DNA of 64,000 bases from Candidatus Villigracilis saccharophilus. GTDB taxonomy: Bacteria > Chloroflexota > Anaerolineae > Anaerolineales > Villigracilaceae. This document shows, in pieces, positions 1 through 7,106 of this stretch. The translations under genes were made by a program, and so were the position numbers. Every line of letters starts with the position of its first letter. Within the stretch, counting starts at the first letter, position 1. The notes under the pieces are model-generated. The model was given only the letters and a program-made list of their open reading frames with translations. It searched no databases and had not been told where the DNA came from. The DNA is taken from contig JADJNA010000023.1 of NCBI GenBank assembly GCA_016709305.1, positions 35,935 to 99,934 of the forward strand, in the 5' to 3' direction.

Positions 1-102
1 GTCACTGCGACGGATGGAAAACCGGATTACATATCTTCTCCCCAATCCATTCTTGCTGCGGCGCCCGGGGTCTATGAAAAATTGTTGGAGCAATTGAATT
101 GA
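1..102 (+). CDS. C-terminal end of an unidentified protein (partial)
   Basis: An open frame enters from the left edge and stops with TGA at 100-102, giving the last 33 residues of a protein (ending KLLEQLN). The piece is too short to identify. Codon use looks normal and a strong terminator follows two bases after the stop, which supports a real gene end. Confidence 0.6.
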   Translation, partial: VTATDGKPDYISSPQSILAAAPGVYEKLLEQLN

Positions 103-104
103 CA

Positions 105-134
105 AAAAAGGACAGGCCAAAACCTGTCCTTTTT
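105..134 (+). terminator. Rho-independent terminator
   Basis: AAAAAGGACAGG at 105-116 pairs perfectly with CCTGTCCTTTTT at 123-134 around a 6-nt loop, ending in a T run. It sits directly behind the partial gene at the left edge. Confidence 0.85.
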
Positions 135-225
135 GATGTGTATAACTGTAGGCCCGGCAGGAAAGCGTTTTTAGGTTCTAATCCTGCTCGGCTCTGATTT
201 TAGCTTATTTTTTAGTGCAATTCCG

Positions 226-250
226 AAACTATCCTCGGGTAGTTTTTTTT
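226..250 (+). terminator. Second hairpin with T tract; no gene recognised in 135-225
   Basis: AAACTATC (226-233) pairs with GGTAGTTT (238-245) around a CTCG tetraloop and runs into eight T. The 90 bases before it hold no ORF. They contain a TTCTAATCCTGC string that resembles a tRNA T-arm, but no full cloverleaf can be drawn. A small transcript ending here is possible. Confidence 0.5.
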
Positions 251-278
251 GTGCTCTTCCGAAAAATCGCCGAAGGCC

Positions 279-303
279 AAGGATCACGCTGCGCGTGCGA
301 TCC
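279..303. repeat. REP-like imperfect palindrome
   Basis: AGGATC at 279-284 and GATCCT at 298-303 bracket a GC-rich centre that is nearly self-complementary. It lies in a stretch (251-501) without a supported gene and resembles the palindromic repeats elsewhere in the window. No other function is visible here. Confidence 0.35.
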
Positions 304-438
304 TCTCAAAGGGTGGCGTTCCGCCCAACCGCTCGCGCATTGTGTTCAGAAAATGCTGAGGTATTCCCTGTATACATAGGGGAAGCGAAGTGCCCCCTTA
401 GCGCCGACCAACGGGAGGCACAATTTTTCCAAACACAG

Positions 439-467
439 CCAGCCCTGCCAATCATCGGCAGGGCTGG
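439..467. terminator. Strong hairpin, perhaps terminator for minus-strand reading
   Basis: CCAGCCCTGCC (439-449) pairs perfectly with GGCAGGGCTGG (457-467), an 11-bp stem with a 7-nt loop. It lies just beyond the minus-strand ORF that ends at 502. A short T-rich stretch follows on the minus strand, so it may end that transcript. The overlapping plus-strand ORF at 295-693 has no RBS and is probably spurious. Confidence 0.45.
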
Positions 468-501
468 TCTTCGCTCTGTATTGGTCTATGGTTCGCAAGC
501 G

Positions 502-669
502 TCAATGGTCCGGCTGGCGCACTTGATAATTCTTTTGTCCCGACTCTTTGATCTGCTCGGGGCTGGACCAGTGCGCGAGATAATTCGGGGCGTTGGTCTC
601 GATCTCAAAATTCTCGCACACGATAAAAGCATGTGGCCGCTTCGTGGATCTATGCGGACGTTCCAGCAT
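502..669 (-). CDS. Small unidentified ORF, 55 aa
   Basis: A minus-strand ORF from ATG at 669 to TGA at 502 gives a hydrophilic 55-residue protein containing HAFIVCENFEIETNAPNYLA. Its composition is protein-like and it ends next to a hairpin. No family is recognised and no clear RBS precedes it. It lies 48 bp behind the broken HNH gene and could be an accessory gene or a fragment of one. Confidence 0.25.
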   Translation of the reverse strand: MLERPHRSTKRPHAFIVCENFEIETNAPNYLAHWSSPEQIKESGQKNYQVRQPDH

Positions 670-717
670 TGGTACGCGATATCATGTCCGTGACAATCAG
701 AGATTAACGCCCGAACC

Positions 718-1091
718 CTACATCCTTGAGCGAAACCAGCCTCTATCTTGAGTTGTCAACCTTCTATGACAATTTGCGCAAAGAACCGTACACTTATTTA
801 TTTCCTCTTGAATTCTCCTTACAGACCAGCCCCCTGAAATAAGTCTGGTGATTTCTTTGTCTTTATTTCCGATATGGTGAAACTCCAAAACGCGGGGATC
901 AGACTCACCGCAAGTCTGGCAGGGGTGAGTGAGAAGATACTGATATACAAATTCTCTGGCAACTTCACGGGCGGCTCCAGTTCCTTCTTTTACTTTTTGT
1001 ATTTGTTCCTAACTCCGAGGGTTTTATAACGCCAATTAAATTCTTCTTCATTCTTATACAAACCACAGTGATTGCATTTAATATCAGTCAT
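718..1091 (-). pseudogene. Broken small HNH endonuclease
   Basis: ATG at 1091 opens a frame with an N-terminal CxxC motif (CNHCGLYKNEEEF) that stops at 990. The adjoining frame continues to a TAG at 718-720 with the second half of a short HNH nuclease: HPCQTCGESDPRVLEFHH, then INKCTVLCANCHRRL. Together these are the paired Cys motifs and the His-His / Asn / His core of the HNH fold. The linker between the halves is shorter than usual for this family, so an indel or small deletion near 990-1005 separates them. The family is known from mobile nicking nucleases; this copy is probably inactive. Confidence 0.7.
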
Positions 1092-1151
1092 GGTTTTCTC
1101 CAATTGGTGTACTGAAGGTGTAGTATCTAAAAGAGGGAATGTGATTTTAAA

Positions 1152-1191
1152 ATCGAAAGACCTAGGCTTTTTTAAACCTAAGTCTTTCGAT
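1152..1191 (-). terminator. Hairpin downstream of tRNA-Met
   Basis: ATCGAAAGACCTAGG (1152-1166) faces CCTAAGTCTTTCGAT (1177-1191), a 15-bp stem with one mismatch. Read on the minus strand it runs into TTTT and lies 25 bp beyond the 3' end of the tRNA-Met gene, which it probably terminates. Confidence 0.6.
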
Positions 1192-1216
1192 CCAACAAAA
1201 ATGCCTATTTTGAGAG

Positions 1217-1289
1217 TGGGTCCAGCAGGATTCGAACCTGCGACCAAGGAATTATGAGTTCCCTGCGCTAACCACTGCGCCATGGGCCC
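1217..1289 (-). tRNA. tRNA-Met (CAT anticodon; could be Ile2)
   Basis: A 73-nt cloverleaf on the minus strand starts GGGCCCA and ends TGGACCCA. D arm is GCGC-AGTGGTTA-GCGC, the anticodon loop is CTCATAA, and the T arm is GCAGG-TTCGAAT-CCTGC. CCA is not encoded. The acceptor stem has one C4-A69 mismatch. A CAT anticodon can also belong to the lysidine-modified tRNA-Ile2, and sequence alone does not settle which. Confidence 0.88.
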
Positions 1290-1362
1290 GAGTATAACTG
1301 CGCAATTATAGTCAATTTTTCTCTTTGTGTGTAATTTGTTCCTTGTGCAGCTCTCAAACATT

Positions 1363-2238
1363 TCATGGAACGAGAATTGCCCCGGACTCCTTTGGATCAA
1401 ATCCATCAGGAAACTTTGTGCTTTTAGCGTAGACAGCCTCGGTAAGCCTGGCCCACCGCAGATTGGCACCGCTAAAATCGGCACCAATCAACTTTGCTTC
1501 AGTCAGGTCCGCTTTACTTAAGTTGGCACCGATCAAATTTGTCTCGCTCAAGTCGGCTTTATTCAGATTAGCCTCGCTTAAGTCGGACTCTCCCATATTG
1601 GCACTTATCAGCTTGGTGCTGCTCAAGTCGGTTTTGCTCAGGTTGGCTTTGCTTAAATTAGCCCAGCGCAGGTCGGCGTGGTTCAGGTTGGCCCCGCATA
1701 GATTGGCACTGCATATGAAAACACCGATCAGGCTGGCACTGCGAAGGTTGGCCTCGGTCAAGTCTGCATGATTCAGCTTGGCGCTGCTAAGGTTGGCTTT
1801 GCCCAGGTTGGCGCGGATCAGTTTTGAGTGGCTTAGATCGGCTTTCGTCAGATCAGCGCCTCGCAGATCTGCACCGCTCAAATTGGCTTCGTTCAACCGT
1901 GCGCCAGTCAGCCAGGCGTCGATGAGGTCGGCATCCACCAGATCTGTACCGCTCAGGTTGGCGCCGTTTATTTCAGCACGATTCAAGTTGGCGTTGCTTA
2001 GGTTAGCCCAGCGCAGATCGACGCCGATCAGTTTGGCGCGGCTGAGATCAGATTTCGTCAGGTCGGCATCGACCAGATCGGCTCTGCGCAAGTCGGCATC
2101 GCTTAAATTAGCGCCGCTCAATCTGGCATCGGTAAGATCTGCGTCAACCAGATCAGCATGACTAAGGTCGGCATCCTGCAACCACAGTGGTTTCGCCTGC
2201 CTTAGTAATTTAGAAAGCTCATCCTTTGAATATTGCAT
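1363..2238 (-). CDS. Pentapeptide-repeat protein
   Basis: The 291-residue protein is almost entirely made of A(D/N)LXX pentapeptide units from about residue 20 to 275. These are expected to fold as a right-handed quadrilateral beta-helix. The short N-terminal segment MQYSKDELSKLL is the usual cap seen before such repeats. No signal peptide or catalytic motif is visible, so it is probably cytoplasmic and acts by binding. The start is supported by GGAGG 7 nt upstream of the ATG. Some members protect DNA gyrase, but nothing here shows that role. Confidence 0.9.
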   Translation of the reverse strand: MQYSKDELSKLLRQAKPLWLQDADLSHADLVDADLTDARLSGANLSDADLRRADLVDADLTKSDLSRAKLIGVDLRWANLSNANLNRAEINGANLSGTDLVDADLIDAWLTGARLNEANLSGADLRGADLTKADLSHSKLIRANLGKANLSSAKLNHADLTEANLRSASLIGVFICSANLCGANLNHADLRWANLSKANLSKTDLSSTKLISANMGESDLSEANLNKADLSETNLIGANLSKADLTEAKLIGADFSGANLRWARLTEAVYAKSTKFPDGFDPKESGAILVP

Positions 2239-2494
2239 CGGCCTACCTCCATGTAGATTGTTTACGGATGAAAATCGCTTTCAATAGATCTAAAATGATT
2301 ACGATTGTTTGAAGAATACCATTATTCTTGCTTTTAGACCTCAACTGTCTGGACAACAAAGCTATATGTGAAAACAATAATATCAGATCATCTTTTCTAC
2401 TCAGCCAGCCGACGGAATCAAGGTCGCTCAAAAATCAAGTGCTTCAGTGTCCAGTGTCATGCAATATGACTCCTGACGCCGAAGCACTTATAAG

Positions 2495-2566
2495 AGCGGG
2501 AGATGGGATTCGAACCCACGAATATCAGCTTGGAAGGCTGATGCCTTACCACTTGGCGACTCCCGC
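2495..2566 (-). tRNA. tRNA-Gly (TCC)
   Basis: A 72-nt minus-strand cloverleaf has a perfect acceptor stem (GCGGGAG with CTCCCGC), anticodon loop CTTCCAA and T arm GTGGG-TTCGAAT-CCCAT, with discriminator T. CCA is not encoded. The region 2239-2494 between it and the pentapeptide gene holds no gene that can be supported. Confidence 0.95.
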
Positions 2567-2701
2567 GTGGATCACTCTATATGTTTGACCGTCAAAATGG
2601 TTGAGATAAAACATTAACCATCAAGGCTGATGCCTTAACTAGGCGGGTATTATATGGGTATTTCGAATTTTGAGCAAGTGGAGGGTGAAATTGTGGAAAT
2701 G

Positions 2702-3154
2702 TCACCATTCCCCAAATAGCGGGAGAGCTTTTCCCGTTCGGTACTCATCCAATAGTTTTTTATGCGGGGTAAAAACATCTACAGGCAAGTCCTTCAGCGG
2801 GAATTCCCTCACTTCCGCGATCTCGCCATCGGCCCCGCCTGTTATCTTGAAGTCTCTACATATAAATACAACAGTGTGATCGGTCTTCCATTCGCTAAAA
2901 TTGGTATATGCGCCAATCAAGTTGATTTTGTCCAATTGAGCGCCTGTCTCTTCAAAGGCCTCTCGGCGCGCGGCGTCTGCAAGCGTTTCCCCGCGTTTTA
3001 CACCGCCGCCCGGCATATGCCAGCCAGCCACATACGTGTGGCGCACCAGCCAGACTTTTTCGTTTTGGATCATCATCGCCCGCACACCCATGCGCACTGG
3101 ACGAAAGATGAAGCAATATATTTTGAAAACAAGATATACGAAGCGGAAGAACAT
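2702..3154 (-). CDS. NUDIX hydrolase
   Basis: A 150-aa protein with a full NUDIX box (GGVKRGETLADAARREAFEE followed by TG) at about residues 51-72. This matches the Gx5Ex7REUxEExGU pattern that binds divalent metal and hydrolyses a nucleoside diphosphate linked to some moiety. The N-terminal 18 residues are hydrophobic and may associate with the membrane. The start ATG lies immediately after the stop of the aldo/keto reductase gene, so the two are cotranscribed. The substrate cannot be read from the sequence. Confidence 0.88.
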   Translation of the reverse strand: MFFRFVYLVFKIYCFIFRPVRMGVRAMMIQNEKVWLVRHTYVAGWHMPGGGVKRGETLADAARREAFEETGAQLDKINLIGAYTNFSEWKTDHTVVFICRDFKITGGADGEIAEVREFPLKDLPVDVFTPHKKLLDEYRTGKALPLFGEW

Positions 3155-4132
3155 TTACGAGTGACCCAAAATAGGATGCGGGCGATATGGCTCTTCGAGT
3201 TGATTGATCTCCTCGTTTGTAAGTTTGATCTCCAGCGCGGCGATCGCCTGATCCAAATGCTCGATCTTGCTGGAACCGATAATTGGCGCGGCGATATGAG
3301 GTTTGCTCAACACCCAGGCCAAAGCGATCTGCGAAGCGGTAACATTATGCGCTTTGGCGATCTCCTGCGCCCGCTCCGCCACCGTGAAATCTTCATCACG
3401 AAAATAAAGTTCATTTGCAAACGGGTCGTTGTTGGCGCGGATACTGTTTCCGCCGCCTCCGCGTTTGCGGTCGCCCGCAAAGAATCCACGCGCCATCGGG
3501 CTCCAAGGGATCAGTCCGATCCCTTGATCCTTGCAAAGCGGAATCATCTCGCGTTCCTCTTCGCGGTAGACAAGGTTATAGTGATTCTGCATCGAGACAA
3601 ATTTCGCCCAACCGTTCATCTCAGACACATGCAGTGCCTTCATGAACTGCCACGCGAACATGGAGGATGCTCCGATATAGCGTGCCTTGCCAGCGCGCAC
3701 CACGTCATTTAATGCTTCCATGGTTTCTTCGACGGGTGTGTTGGCATCCCATCGGTGGATCTGGTACAGGTCAACATAATCCATTTGCAGGCGTTTCAGG
3801 GATTTGTCAATTGAGTCAAAGATGTGCTTGCGCGAGAGTCCGTGATCGTTTACGTCATCGCTCATGGTGGAGAATACTTTGGTGGCAACGACAATGTTCT
3901 CGCGTTTAATCCACTTAAGCAAATTACCTGTAATGCGTTCACTTTCTCCCAATGAATATACATCAGCTGTGTCGAAGAAGTTGATGCCCGCTTCCAGGGC
4001 GCGCTCAACGAACGGCTTTGCTTCCTTTTCCTCCAATACCCATTCGCGCCATTTCTTCGAACCGTAGGTCATCATCCCCAAACACAGGCGTGAAACTTTT
4101 AAACCAGTTTTTCCTAGGTTAACGTATTGCAT
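3155..4132 (-). CDS. Aldo/keto reductase
   Basis: About 325 residues with the (beta/alpha)8 aldo/keto reductase pattern. NLGKTGLKVSRLCLGMMTYG lies at the N terminus, FFDTADVYSLGESER carries the catalytic Asp and Tyr, ATKVF the Lys, and DLYQIHRWD the His. The C-terminal IIGSSKIEHL segment binds NADP(H). It resembles the AKR branch often annotated as YajO/YghZ-like. The ATG at 4132 is preferred over the in-frame GTG at 4138 because AAGGAG sits 5 nt before it. It is followed without a gap by the NUDIX gene. Confidence 0.92.
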   Translation of the reverse strand: MQYVNLGKTGLKVSRLCLGMMTYGSKKWREWVLEEKEAKPFVERALEAGINFFDTADVYSLGESERITGNLLKWIKRENIVVATKVFSTMSDDVNDHGLSRKHIFDSIDKSLKRLQMDYVDLYQIHRWDANTPVEETMEALNDVVRAGKARYIGASSMFAWQFMKALHVSEMNGWAKFVSMQNHYNLVYREEEREMIPLCKDQGIGLIPWSPMARGFFAGDRKRGGGGNSIRANNDPFANELYFRDEDFTVAERAQEIAKAHNVTASQIALAWVLSKPHIAAPIIGSSKIEHLDQAIAALEIKLTNEEINQLEEPYRPHPILGHS

Positions 4133-4145
4133 GTTCACTCCTTCA

Positions 4146-4215
4146 TGTCATTGCGAGGACGACGTTTTTCGCCCGACACTTGCGCAGTACGCCAGTGCTG
4201 TGAGCAATCTCCTGC
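4146..4215. repeat. Dispersed intergenic repeat, TGTCATTGCGAG type
   Basis: TGTCATTGCGAG at 4146-4157 starts a block ending near GAGCAATCTCC. Its inner part, ACACTTGCGC followed by CGCCAGTGCTGTGAG, is matched at 61127-61165 (ACACTTGCGC, CGCCAGTGCGGTGAG). The leading motif recurs at 29992-30003. It fills the gap between the helicase and aldo/keto reductase genes. Confidence 0.6.
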
Positions 4216-4257
4216 GTTTTGGGGATTCCTTCGTCGCTATCGCTTCTCGAAACGACA

Positions 4258-6194
4258 TCAAATAATCGTTAAATTAGCGAGACTTGCATCCAGACGCTTA
4301 AGGCCAACGGATTTAAATTCAATGACAACGGTTTCGTCGCTGCCTTGTATCTTGCTTTCCAAAACCGTACCTTCGCCAAATGACGGGTGCTTGACGCGGT
4401 CTCCTGATTTGAATTTGCTAATTGGCTGTGCCACAGGAGCAGACCTGGGCGGGGGCGGAAGCGTCCACTTTGATTCGGAAGAGCTTGGTGTGCGGTAAAA
4501 ACTTTGGGATGAGGAGAATGAAGTCGTAGGGCGTCCCGTGCGGGTCTTTCCAACCAGCAGGTTGGCGGGGACATCTTCAAGAAAACGGGATGGGTAGGTT
4601 TCTTCCGACATACCGCGGCCGCCGCGTGAAATGGCGCGCAGTAAATAGAGACGGTCTTTGGCGCGCGTAATGCCGACATAGAACAGGCGGCGTTCTTCTT
4701 CCATTTGGGCGGGTTCATCGAACGAACGGCTGTGCGGAATGATGCCGTCATCTAGGCCGACAATAAAGACCGCGCCAAACTCAAGTCCCTTGGCTGCGTG
4801 GAGCGTGAGCAGTGTCGGCGCGTTCGCGTCGGTGATGGTGTCCTGGTCGGCGACGAGGGCGATGTTTTCAAGGAACTCATCCAGCGTGCGCTGGGAATAT
4901 TCGAGCGCGAGGCGTTTCAACTCGAGCACGTTATCCCAGCGGTCCTTGCTTTCCTCTGAATCGTCTTCCACAATAAAATCTTTGTAATTGGTATCTTTGA
5001 CAATTCTGTCGAAGAGTTCTACGATGGTCAGCGTTGGAGCAAGGGCGACCCAATTCGAGAACATTCCGCCAAAATCGGCGAGCGGTAATGCGGCGCGTCC
5101 GGTGAAGGATTTGTAATAAGGTGACTCTGCGCCGCGTGCGAGATCAAGTAATATTTCACCGGGTGTTGTGTTGGCCTGATTGGCAACGAGGTGAAGCGTG
5201 GTCAATGTTTTCTCGCCGATCCCGCGCGGCGGGACATTGATGATGCGTCCGAGCGCGGCTTCATCTGCGGGGTTATGCACCAGGCGAATAAATGAGATCA
5301 CATCCTTGACTTCGCGGCGTCCGTAAAACCGTTGCGCGCCGACCAGTTTATATGGAAGGCGTGCCTGTAGGAACGCTTCTTCAATTAAGCGCGACATGGC
5401 ATTGGTGCGGTACATCACGGCACACTCGCCCGGCTCGAATTGCTTGGAGGCGACCAGCTGCGCGATGGAATCCACAACAAAAGAGTATAAGACGCCAAAT
5501 TTTTCAATAAATTGTATTGTGCCATATTGGTGTCTTGAAATTCGTCGACCAAAATATGTTTATATCTCTGCGCATATTTTTCCTTCACGGCAGGGTTTTC
5601 TTCCAGCAGGCGCGCGGTGTAAACCAGCAGGTCATCAAAGTCCACGGCGTTGCTGGCGATCAATCGTTTTTGATATTCAATATAAACACGTTTGACAACT
5701 TCATCACGATAGACGTTGATCGGGTATTCTTCAGCGCTGATCAGCTCATTCTTTGCGCGCGAGATCGAGGCGTGTACGCTGGCGGCGCGATATAACTTGT
5801 CATTCAAATTAAATTCTTTGACGATGCTTTTTACGATACGTTCCTGATCGTCGGAATCAAAGATAACGAAATTCGATCCCAGCGGCAGATGGTCTGATTC
5901 GCGGCGGAGGATGCGCGCACAAATGGAATGGAATGTGCCGAGCATGATGCCGTCTGTGGCTTGCTCATTAAGCATCGCTTTCACGCGCGCGTCCATTTCC
6001 TTGGCGGCTTTGTTGGTGAATGTAACCGCGAGGATTTGCCACGGACGGACGCCTTCATTGGCGATCAAATAAGCGATGCGCTGGGTCAGAACGCGCGTCT
6101 TGCCGGAGCCCGGACCTGCCACGACCAGAACGGGTCCATCGGCGGCTGTGACGGCTTTTCGTTGTTGCGGATTAAGTTTATTAAGGAAGTCCAT
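4258..6194 (-). pseudogene. pcrA: UvrD/PcrA-type DNA helicase with internal deletion and frame change
   Basis: The N-terminal frame (6194 to about 5485) has Walker A VVAGPGSGKTR, motif Ia TFTNKAAKEMD, motif Ib GTFHSI and motif II ILVDEFQDTN, then breaks after KNLASY. The second frame (about 5490 to 4258) resumes at FVVDSIAQLVASK. It carries motif V LHAAKGLEFGAVF, motif VI YVGITRAKDRLYLL and the C-terminal tudor-like tail (GDRVKHPSFGEG). Missing in between is the segment with motif III (GDxxQSIYxWRGA) and motif IV (the YRS region), roughly 100 residues in this family. Without these the SF1 helicase should not work. The deletion may be genuine or an assembly collapse. PcrA is normally essential, so a second copy or an error is likely. 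Confidence 0.85.
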
Positions 6195-6269
6195 GGTTGT
6201 TAGGATAACCTATAACGAGGTGAAAGATGAAGGATGTCTCGTTGAAGTACGCCTGCGCGCTGGGAAAAA

Positions 6270-6299
6270 ATATCCCGCACATCCAGGGTTGCGGGATAT
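6270..6299 (-). terminator. Terminator of mscL
   Basis: ATATCCCGCA (6270-6279) pairs with TGCGGGATAT (6290-6299). On the minus strand the stem runs into six T. It lies 46 bp beyond the mscL stop codon and before the helicase gene. Confidence 0.85.
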
Positions 6300-6344
6300 C
6301 AAATTTGAATTACGCCCTGCAGGATTCGAACGTTGTAAACTTTC

Positions 6345-6734
6345 CTAGTCCAGTTCGGAAGTGCAGTTGGGGCAGCGGGTGGCCTTGATGGAGATGATGC
6401 TAAAACAGTGCGGGCAGTCCTTTATGGTCGGTTCCGCCACAGGTACGGGTTTCTTTAATGTGTTTGCGGCTTTCACAATAATGAAGATGACAGAGGCGAT
6501 CAGGAGGAAATCAATGATGGTTTGTACGAACGCGCCCCATTTGATGACCGCTGCTCCTACTATGATGGCTTGTTCGCTGAAATTCACCCCGCCCATAACC
6601 AGCCCGATGATTGGGGTGATGATATCACCGACCAGGGAAGTGATGATCTTGCCGAACGCGGCGCCGATGATAACAGCGACCGCGAGGTCCAGAACATTTC
6701 CGCGCAACACAAAGTTTTTGAATTCCTTGAGCAT
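6345..6734 (-). CDS. mscL: Large-conductance mechanosensitive channel with zinc-ribbon tail
   Basis: A 129-aa protein. The N-terminal MscL signature FKNFVLRGNVLDLAVAVIIG forms the amphipathic helix and TM1 (to about 45); TM2 is at about 67-90. The homopentamer opens under membrane tension to release solutes during hypo-osmotic shock. The last 25 residues carry two CPxC knuckles (CPHC and CPNC), a zinc-ribbon tail absent from the E. coli protein. AAGGAG lies 8 nt before the ATG. It is monocistronic, with its own terminator. Confidence 0.95.
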   Translation of the reverse strand: MLKEFKNFVLRGNVLDLAVAVIIGAAFGKIITSLVGDIITPIIGLVMGGVNFSEQAIIVGAAVIKWGAFVQTIIDFLLIASVIFIIVKAANTLKKPVPVAEPTIKDCPHCFSIISIKATRCPNCTSELD

Positions 6735-6944
6735 AAAGATCTCCTTTTGACCATGATTAATGTGTATTAAAAATTTTGTTCGCCGATCTGCGGACGTTGG
6801 ATAAAAATAAATTGCGTTTGGATTTTATGTTAGGAAAGGGAGCTTGTCAACAATGTCTTTTCTTTTTAAATATTTTCCATGAAGGTTGTGGTTGATCTTA
6901 TACGGCAATTTAAGCTGACTATACAAATATTATGAGTAATTTCG

Positions 6945-6972
6945 TTGACGCACTAAAAGAATTAGGTATAAT
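6945..6972 (+). promoter_or_regulatory. Sigma70-type promoter of the first peptide transporter operon
   Basis: TTGACG (6945-6950) and TATAAT (6967-6972) are separated by 16 bp. The predicted start near 6980 leaves a leader of about 125 nt before the ATG at 7107. The leader contains a perfect AAAGGAGGTG at 7010-7019 that is not next to a usable long ORF. The rest of 6735-7106 holds nothing else recognised. Confidence 0.8.
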
Positions 6973-7106
6973 TCGATTTGTAAGTTTGATAAGACCTTTT
7001 TGGGTTTTTAAAGGAGGTGTTAGCTTAAGAGATACATATGATCAGCTACGTTTATTTTGCGTCGAAAAAATCACCCCTATATTTCTTCTTTGGAGGAGAA
7101 AAAAAC

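Noticed and set aside
135..225. Possible tRNA or small RNA gene
   Set aside because: A T-arm-like string is present, but no acceptor or anticodon arm can be drawn around it.
295..693. Plus-strand 132-aa ORF
   Set aside because: It has no RBS, crosses a strong hairpin and the REP-like palindrome, and its translation resembles no protein; the minus strand reads more convincingly in part of the region.
1463..2161. Plus-strand ORFs rich in Leu, Ala and Arg opposite the pentapeptide gene
   Set aside because: They are the antisense reading of a repeat gene with strong codon periodicity.
2243..2431. Minus-strand 62-aa ORF before the pentapeptide gene
   Set aside because: No RBS and no recognisable features; it occupies the upstream region of the pentapeptide gene.
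7038..7106. Upstream ATG extension of the permuted binding protein
   Set aside because: It would bury the lipoprotein signal behind 23 residues; ATG 7107 has a proper RBS and lipobox spacing.
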